From the NCBI RefSeq assembly GCF_033807715.1, contig NC_084599.1, forward strand, positions 32,526,160 through 32,590,159: DNA of 64,000 nucleotides. Direction: 5' to 3'. Each line of letters begins with the position of its first letter. Positions within the stretch are counted from its first letter, which is position 1. The notes beneath the pieces were generated by a model, which worked only from the letters and a program-made list of their open reading frames with translations, did no database searches and was not told where the DNA came from. This document shows positions 57,181 to 64,000 of the stretch, piece by piece. The DNA comes from Cololabis saira. Lineage: Eukaryota > Chordata > Actinopteri > Beloniformes > Belonidae. Both the position numbers and the translations under genes were made by a program.

Positions 57181-60100
57181 GGCAGCTCTTTCTGTCACCT
57201 GTGACCTAGCCACAAGAACACTAAACTTCACAGATAGTATATCACCACCTACATGGCGAGAGTGTAAATGTGTTGACGTGTGTGGGTGGTTGCAACAATG
57301 TTGCATATGCTCATAAATTACAGTCATGGACTACAAATATACATCAATCTGAAATGAGCAATTCAATTTTACTTATGTAGTACTAGAGATGGGAAAGGAT
57401 TTTTTTGTTTTTTATTTATTTGAAAAGTGTGGGTTAAACCTGCCTGCTTGTTGATGTGTGAAAGAAGGTACTTAGTTAGAAATAAAGACAAACAACGTCT
57501 CTCAATTAAAGTTGTTCTTATTGGAGATTCAAAGCAAACTCGGACCTTTTCTGTCCAGCAGACGACCTCCCAGACAAGATCACATCTAGAATGTGCATTA
57601 TAGTTTTCTACTGACAAACATGCAAATGTTTAGATATATGATTACAATATGATTAGCTGAACTGATGGGGAGGATCCCTGGTTTAGACTTGGCCCTCCCT
57701 TTGTTGGAGTCTTGATTGGTCCCAATAACTCGGCTCTCCTCGTCTTTTTCCGCTCTCCAAACATCGTGGATTTGGTCTTGTACTCATGTAAACATTCTTG
57801 GTTGTCTGCCCTTCGTCTCTGTTTTCTTGAGATAAGGTAACTACTTCAAATGATTAATATTAACCCACACACGCCTGTGTGATACCTCCATGTGATACAG
57901 ATTTTGCCCTCAATAACAACGTGAGCAAGGTCACAATTACCGAATGATGTTTAACCATTTTTAACCAGTTCTCTGGAACTCCTGCAAAGGCTAACATATG
58001 TTCCCGACAAGAGTCACACATAAAGAAATAAAGTAGCTGAAGCAACTGTTGTCTTGATATGTGACTTCTTGTTTTTAACTGGCACCACGTTGTCATGAAT
58101 TGCTCCTGGCACAAGGTTGTGGTGATATTTGCCAACTGCCGTGAAACAACAGAATAAAAACACTCCACTACTGCCGGGATCCAGTAAATTGTGGATTGTG
58201 TGAGCTTAGATGCTACGTAAGAGAAACGTGCAAAATCAAAATCCATAGCTGTCAAAGAAATCTTTATAAAATTAACAAAAAGGAGGGCAAGTGCAAGCTC
58301 TGCCAAGTAAAGCACGTCCTAAGTCTGCGCTGTCATTAGAGAGCGAAGCAGCCCCGACTCTAGCGACTCTGGCAAAGGTGCACACATCAAATCCTCCCTG
58401 CATCTGAGGCAAGAACGCATCAGCTGCAAATGCAAGTAAAGGTTGCTGAGCAAGGAAGAAAAAGCCAAAAGAGACAAACAACATTTCCTATCAAGTAGCT
58501 CAGAAACCTTGAAGGGGTAGTTGCAGGTCAGCCAGGTGAAAATGAGCTTCCAGCCATTTCTTCAACTCGGCTATTTTTAGAAATTCTCTCTGTTCAAAGT
58601 CGTGTTCTGAAGGTGTAATTAAGGTCAGTGCACTTTTTTTAGCCCCTACGTTGCAAGTCATCTCAGAGGACTGTACTTCTTAAGGTCAAGACTGTACAAG
58701 AACACAGAATTAGGCAGCAAGTGTGCGTGCGTTTCTAATGACTGCTTTTGTTATGCTAATGCACCGGTTTGCTGCCAAACCCACTTTCAAATCCCTTCAT
58801 TAGCATTTCTGAGGAGAATCAGGGCAAGTAAGAAAAATAGCAGAGCAACAAAACAACAAAACATCGAACCCAAGCCCACTTGTCAACGCCTTTCATCTCT
58901 CAGACTTGCCTGCTTGTCAGAAGGCATTCAAGACCCCGTTAAGTGGGAGGAACTGGGACGGAAAACAAGGGAAAATCTCTGGCCTTCATCTGTCAGTCAA
59001 TCTTAAATGTGTTGGTTTAGCATTTTTGTTGTTGTTGCTGAAAAAGTATGTAAAATGTAAAGTAACCCAGACTTTTCAGTTAGTGTTTGTATGTCCTCCT
59101 TCCCCAGCAGGATATGGTTGCTTTCATGCATCGTGACCCTCGACCCGCTCTGTCAGCTGCATTTCCAACAGCTGCAGTTAACAGTTTTTGTATTAAGGTC
59201 AAATGGCACCAGAGAGCGTTCACGCAAATCAGTTAATTTCGACGTGTTTGACTTCATAGCAGGACGTAGCTTATCATTTAACAGTCCAGCTGCAAGTTTG
59301 TTGTTTTGTTTTCTCTAATCAGCCAGTTTGTTGTTGTCTGTGCACAAAGCAAACGTTTGGAACTGTAAATAGATATTACCTACTCTCTCAAATTGCACAG
59401 TGGCCATAAACAACATGAGGGGCTTTTCAACATATTGTTGCTATATAGTTTAAATGAACGCTCCTAAATGTTCTAATGTATATTTATTACTAAAAGTCCT
59501 GGTTTATTGGATTATCACAATACTGACCAGGGGCCTCATTTAAAATGGAGTGCGTAGGATTCATACTAAAAGTGCACGTACACCCAAAAGCCGAAAATGG
59601 CGGGCGCAAAAAAAAATCCGGATCTATAAAACCACGTGCACGCAGACTTCCACGCAATGTTCTTTTTATAAATCACAGTCCAGCTGGAAGGTTGCGCAGC
59701 TGAATCCGCCTCATATCCCCTCTACACGCCCACTTCATACCAAAAATGGTATGTTTTTGCATATGAATGAGCCTGCTGAGCATGCGCAGTTGCTTCCTGC
59801 AGCCTGTTTGGCTTCAGAATGAATGAGAAGTATCGAGCCACGGTGCCACTGAATTTCACTGAGATCTGAGATCTAGATGTTGTTGATGAGGTGGCGGACA
59901 GGAAAACGACATTATTTTGTGGTCACAGTAAAAGTAGAAAAATAAATAGTATAAAATACAGCGAGTGAGTGGCAGCACGCCGTTGCTGCGCGGAACGCCG
60001 TGAGTGCCCCGGCGCAACAGGGGGGGGCATGTCCCCCCGTCTTTTCAAAATCATGTTTTTGTCCCCCCCCACTTTTTATAGTTTAAAAACTAACGGTAGG

Positions 60101-60211
60101 ATCAGCCATTAACTGCAAATCACACCCTGTGCAAAGGGCCCGGCAGCCCCGCTTCACCCCCCGCTCCCCCTCCTCCTCTCCCGTCTCCCCTCAGAGTTGC
60201 TCAGGGAAGGT

Positions 60212-60303
60212 TTATGGTTCCGCGTCACCAACGCAGAGCCTACGGCGTAGGTGCGCGTCACCGCGTACCTCTGGCTCTGCGTCGTTTTAACGCGGGACCA
60301 TAA
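60212..60303. mobile_element. Small palindromic MITE
   Basis: TTATGGTTCCGCGTCAC and, inverted, TTATGGTCCCGCGTTAA form the ends. The interior reads ACGCAGAGCCTACGGCGTAG and its near complement GGCTCTGCGTCG, so the whole can fold back. About 92 bp, with no clear duplication. It lies inside the GGGGCCTCAT element. Confidence 0.6.
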
Positions 60304-60599
60304 TTTAGGCTTACACCCGCACCTTAAGGTTTAACGCGCGCGTAAAACTCATTATATATATAAAAAAATCTGTGTCCCTTTAGGGAAGAAATGAGAGGCT
60401 CCGTGGAGCCCCTAAACGCTCTACGAAGCCCCTCATTTGTTCTGTCCTAAAGCGGTGGGTGAAGAGGAGGTTCCCGGCGTGTCACTGCGGCTGCAGCAGC
60501 AGCACCAGAGTCCTGACTGACGCTGTGTTTCACACACAGAGGAACACGATCAGCGCTATTTTTATTATAAGTCTGACATATGGTCACCTGGGAGACACT

Positions 60600-60818
60600 C
60601 AAATAGATCCTAATTGGACACACCGGGTTCTCACTGCCTTATGTATCGCAAAGAAAACCATTCTAGTAAATTGGAAACAAAAATCCAGTTTATGTATCAA
60701 CCATTTTAGGAATCTTTTATCAGATCATATTAGTAGTGAGATAATGTCTGCCTCCACTGAACAACATTCGGCTGAATTGCACTCTCTGTGGTCCCCGTTT
60801 ATTGGCTTCGTTACCTAG
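60600..60818 (+). pseudogene. C-terminal ORF2 fragment of the L1-like element
   Basis: From the insertion point the frame reads HLGDTQIDPNW, then LCIAKKTILVNWKQK, NLLSDHISSEIMSA and SLWSPFIGFVT before TAG. The AKKTIL-NWK phrase followed by an HIS-E stretch is characteristic of C-termini of L1-type ORF2 in fish. The upstream reverse transcriptase and endonuclease domains are absent, so the copy cannot move by itself. Confidence 0.75.
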
Positions 60819-62084
60819 TGGGGGCGGGGGGGGTGGTGATCTCGTAGCCCTTGGGGTTGGGGGTCGGCTTGGGGGGTCTGGGGCGCGGGCCTCTGGTGGC
60901 CCCTGGGGGGCGGTGGGGGGGGCCGCGGGGCCCTGTCCCTAGCCGGTGGGGGCCTTGGGGGCCTGTGGGGGGGGTTACCTCATGGCGGTGGGGGGGGGGT
61001 GGCTGGGGAGGGCTCGGGCGGGGGGCTGTGGCTGGGGCGTCTTCGGGCCCCCCGGGGGGGGCGGGGCCGTGGACGTGGGGGTCCCGCCCGGAGGGCCCGG
61101 CCCTGCCTGGGTGGGGGGTGGCTGTCTGCGCTGGGGGGGCATTGCTGCCTTGGTCCTCCGTCGCTGGGCGGGGGCCAAGTGCCCCTGCGGATGTGGGGAC
61201 TCCGGGACCCTTGGGGTGTCCGCCGGGGTGGCCTCGGGGGGGGGGTGGGGCCGGGTCCGGGGAGCGGGCCTCCCCTGACCGGGGGGTGCACGGGCGGGCG
61301 CGACGGCGGGGTGGCACCATTCCCAGGTATCTATGTCTTATGTTGTCAGTATGAATGGGAGGATGTTGGACCGTTTCCCCCTCCGTCTGGGGGCTCCGGC
61401 GGCGCCGGGGGCGCCCTTGGAGGTGCGGTGGGGCCCTTGCCCGGCTCGGGGGGCCGGCCCCCGTCTACTGGACGGCCGGTGGGGGGACGCGGGTGTCTTA
61501 TCAGGGCCGGCTTTGCTGGTCCTGCTTCCTGGCTTCGGCCTCCGCTCCCCCTCTTGCCCCCCCTACACGATTCATACGCACATAGGCGAAAGGCGGGGGG
61601 TCCGGGTCGTGGGGGGCACTGTCCCGCGGGGCCTGGCACTCCCCGCCTCACGGTTTTAACAGCAAAATAGACACTGCACATTCAACACTTTATAAATACA
61701 CTTGACAAGGACACGTAGTTCGGGAGGGGGGGGGGTCGGTGTCAATCGATACTTGGCCCTCCCTCCTCCCTGTTTTTATGGCATTAATCACATGCACTCA
61801 ACACAAGGGGCGGGAGGGGGTCCCACATCACCCGCGTTCCCTCACCGGCCTGGGCCTGGGACGGGTGGGTCGGGTTACCCGGGCCTGGCGGGGCCCGCCG
61901 TGCAGCCTGGGGTGCCTTCTGGCGGTGCTGGACCCCCCCGGGGAGGGGGAAACGGTGCGTGATTGTATGTCTGTGTCGGTGAGAATGCGGTATGGAAGGG
62001 TCCTGCCATGGAGGATTTGAGCCTCCATTGGCAGGACATCAAAAACTTAATAATTTATCAATATTATATTATACAAAGATGGTT

Positions 62085-62127
<43 letters not shown>

Positions 62128-62710
62128 TGTATAGTATATTATATTATTATTAGTATAGGTATCGGATAGGTGAATGGATGAATGAATGGGATGCCTGGGT
62201 CTGGGGCCCTCCGTTGTCGGGCCTGCGCGGGTGTCGCCTTGTTGGGGGGTTCCCTCTCTCCGGGCCCGTCTCCGGTCCCCCCCGCTGCCTCTACGGCGGG
62301 GCGCCCCTCTGGTCTTGGAGGGCCACTTTCGTGGGGGACGGGTGCGCCTGCCCGCGTCGGCGGCCGGGGCGGCTCTGTCTCTCCGGGCAGGCTGGCCCCC
62401 TGCCGGGTGGGGGTCGTTGGCCTGAAGGGTGAGGGCCTCCTGGCCGCGTGTCCGGCCCGGACCGGGTGGCCGGGGATTGCCTGGGTCGCGGTCCGCCGCC
62501 GCGGGATCCCTGGCTGCTTCTTTCCGCGCCGTGGGGGCCCCGCCCGCGGGCCCCCTCGGCCGCCGCCGGGTGGGGGGGGGGCCTCGCAGGCGGTGGGTTG
62601 CCTCCCTCCTACTTCTCCCCTCTGTGGGGTTGCCGGTGGCCTGGGTTCCGGGCTCTTCCTTGTCGGCCTCTGGTCTCGCGGGTGGCGGGGTTGCTCCCCC
62701 CCCTCCCCCA
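60819..62710 (+). other. G-rich 3' region of the L1-like element
   Basis: Two blocks (about 60819-61640 and 62180-62710) and a shorter one (61830-61960) are extremely GC-rich with G concentrated on the plus strand, separated by an AT-rich ATT-repeat segment at 62085-62130. Repeated phrases such as GGGCCC, GGGGGG and CTGGGG suggest a G-quadruplex-prone 3' untranslated region. Long open frames on both strands (up to 230 codons) come from base composition and are not proteins. Confidence 0.7.
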
Positions 62711-62745
62711 CTATAGATACACTTCAGGTGGAGCTTTGTTTGGTT

Positions 62746-62751
<6 letters not shown>

Positions 62752-62812
<61 letters not shown>
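62752..62812. repeat. (CA)n microsatellite
   Basis: Pure CA run inside the L1-like 3' region. A second one lies at 62840-62905. Confidence 0.95.
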
Positions 62813-62813
<1 letters not shown>

Positions 62814-62836
62814 ACATATAGTCATTTAGTCACATG

Positions 62837-62839
<3 letters not shown>

Positions 62840-62905
<66 letters not shown>
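62840..62905. repeat. (CA)n microsatellite
   Basis: Second CA run of the same element, separated from the first by TATAGTCATTTAGTCACATG. Confidence 0.95.
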
Positions 62906-62908
<3 letters not shown>

Positions 62909-63769
62909 CATGATCATATACATACACACACACACATAGACATACACACTGGCTTGTTCACCTGCATGCTGGCTCTCTAGTTTTTGGGTTTAGGTAGCGG
63001 TAGCGATAGCTTAGCTCAGACTGCGATCAGATCTCAAGATTTAGGTTGATTGCTGTTCGTGTTTTGGATGGCTCCGTGCCGGTTTCGTGCTTTGTTTGTG
63101 GTTTTTTGTTGCAGATTTCCAGTGCTTGACGTGTGTCTCCGTGTGTTCCTGCTTCCTGGATTGGCAGTGGATGTCGTCACCCCCCCCACCCCCTCCCCCC
63201 CAAAAAAAAAACAAAAAAACACTGGGTTTGTATGTGTATATTTATGTATGTGTACGCATATGTGTGCGTATATATATGTATATATTACATATAGTAATAA
63301 TGCACATATATACACTTTTGGTTTCTACCGTCATGGTATCAATCAATAATATGTGTGCAGACAAGGTTAAAAAAATAAAATAAATAAAAAAAAAATAAGT
63401 CTGACATATGTTGTGATATGTGATGACATTATTAAGAGTATGACATGAATCTGGCTTCATTTCACCACCTCACACCCTGCGTCGGCAGTTCGCCGTGTCT
63501 TAAGTAAATTCTTACGGGAGGGTCCGAGTTGCCGTAAAGATAAGCAGATTTTTCGGTTAGTTTTTTCTTTTTAGATCCGAGGCTTTACGTAGATGGCGGC
63601 TTCCGCAACTTTCAGGCGCTTTTTCTGCGCAAGCAAGCTTTATAGATGAGGCCCCAGCTCATGAACAGTTTGAGATATTTCTGTCATGAGCTGGTTGAGT
63701 TTAGGGAAATAACTAAAATACATTTTGTGTTGTTAATTATTGTGTTTAACTTTACCAATCAGTAACAGT

Positions 63770-63903
63770 AACAATCCAGCGGTGTTGGACCCCCAGTGGA
63801 ACTGATTCCATCGCCACAAAAACCTCCTTAAACGTCTTGAGGAACGTGACAAAAACCCAAAGTGTTGATTTGGCCTCAAAACCCCCAGAATCCAAATCCA
63901 ATT
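63770..63903 (+). mobile_element. Tc1-like transposase remnant
   Basis: CTTGAGGAACGTGAC and AACCCAAAGTG precede CCAAATCCAATTGAGCATCT, which reads PNPIEHLW in one frame, the third catalytic Glu region of Tc1-like transposases. Only this fragment is present at the window edge. Confidence 0.6.
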
Positions 63904-64000
63904 GAGCATCTGTGGGATGAGCATCCGTGGGGTGAGCATCGGTGGGGTGAGCATCTGTGGGATGAGCATCGGTGGGGTGAGCATCTGTGGGATGAGCATC
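63904..64000. repeat. 15-bp minisatellite
   Basis: GAGCATC(T/C/G)GTGGG(A/G)T is repeated about 6.5 times to the window edge and probably continues. It starts in the Tc1-like IEHLW segment and repeats it. In the minus direction the units encode Met-Leu-(Ile/Thr)-Pro-(Gln/Pro/Arg). Confidence 0.9.

Larger units (their letters stand above)
56083..59529. other. ap1m3: AP-1 mu intron 4, first part
   Basis: No AP-1 mu exon is seen after 56082. The stretch holds (GT)n at 56251-56310, CA and CT runs at 57090-57180, and otherwise sequence that I cannot assign. Frames such as 57860-58315 minus show no motif. Confidence 0.6.
60583..63394 (+). mobile_element. L1-like retrotransposon with G-rich 3' region (copy 3)
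   Basis: ATAAGTCTGACATATG (16 bp) is repeated exactly at 60567-60582 and 63395-63410, just after a poly(A)-rich tail. The insert begins in the C-terminal coding part of an L1-type ORF2 (LCIAKKTILVNWKQKSSL ... LHSLWSPFIGFVT, stop at 60816-60818). It continues through about 2 kb of G-rich sequence, two (CA)n tracts, an AT-rich stretch with TACGCATATGTG and an A-rich tail. L1 elements often have G-rich 3' untranslated regions. This copy is 5'-truncated. Confidence 0.85.
59530..63655. mobile_element. DNA element with GGGGCCTCAT ends, split by L1-like insertion
   Basis: The left end is GGGGCCTCATTTAAAATGG and the inverted right end GGGGCCTCATCTATAAAGC. No clear target duplication is visible. Without the L1-like insertion the element would be about 1.3 kb. 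It carries a small nested palindromic element (60212-60303) and GC-rich interior sequence; no transposase motif was recognised. The TIR type is common in fish, but I leave the superfamily open. Confidence 0.7.

Noticed and set aside
58300..58480. Possible exon with a TGCCAAGTAAAGC-type coding look
   Set aside because: No splice sites fit, and the frames carry no motif. No AP-1 mu segment matches.
60811..61670. Overlapping open frames of 100-223 codons on both strands
   Set aside because: They occur in all frames at once in extremely G/C-rich sequence that lacks the A/T bases needed for stop codons. The proteins are Gly/Pro/Arg/Ala runs without motifs. The context is the 3' region of an L1-like element.
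62125..62829. Open frames of 190-230 codons, both strands
   Set aside because: Same G/C-rich cause, extended by CA repeats giving Cys-Val or Thr-His runs.

Overview
The window looks like a vertebrate nuclear chromosome, almost certainly a ray-finned (teleost) fish. The signs are GT-AG introns, vertebrate-type protein exons, long AT-rich introns, very many microsatellites, and a repeat load typical of teleosts: Tc1-like, hAT-like, TTAA-flanked and PIF/Harbinger-like DNA elements, plus Rex3/RTE, L2-like and L1-like retrotransposons. There are no operons, CRISPR arrays or bacterial signals.

Only two genes can be named, both on the plus strand. At 26050-28626 lies a complete small gene of three coding exons for the single-pass type III endosome membrane protein TEMP (C1orf210 family). 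At 34535-56082 lies the 5' part of the gene for the mu subunit of the clathrin adaptor AP-1 (best fit the fish paralogue ap1m3). Its first four coding exons are here, about residues 1-132 of a family of about 423, and the rest lies beyond the window. Intron 1 is 17.4 kb and packed with transposable elements. Between the two genes, on the minus strand, are two exon-like stretches (32835-32961, a possible first exon, and 30207-30431, a possible last exon) that look coding but that I cannot name.

Layout. 1-26049 is intergenic: a foldback element built of 22-bp repeats (3915-4748), an L2-like 3' end (12360-13598), two opposite-facing copies of a TTAA element (17179-17687 and 23889-24391) and a broken Tc1-like element (about 19290-21000). 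26050-34534 holds TEMP, the unnamed exons and a minus-strand LINE. 34535-56082 holds the AP-1 mu exons and, in the introns, a dead Tc1 element (37181-38747), a hAT-like element nested in another (41471-42646), three more hAT-like elements with perfect 8-bp target duplications, L2-like and Rex3 remnants, and a hAT-like element inside Rex3. 56083-64000 is dominated by a 4.1-kb nest: an L1-like insertion with a very G-rich 3' region (60583-63394) inside a DNA element (59530-63655). Three copies of that L1 3' end occur in the window, each with its own target-site duplication.

The two named genes may be linked in function. TEMP is an endosomal membrane protein and AP-1 mu reads Yxx-phi sorting signals; the TEMP tail here carries YIPV, which fits that pattern. 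That link is inference. I found no convincing new enzymatic or defence system. The unusual content is repeat architecture and the unnamed minus-strand exons.
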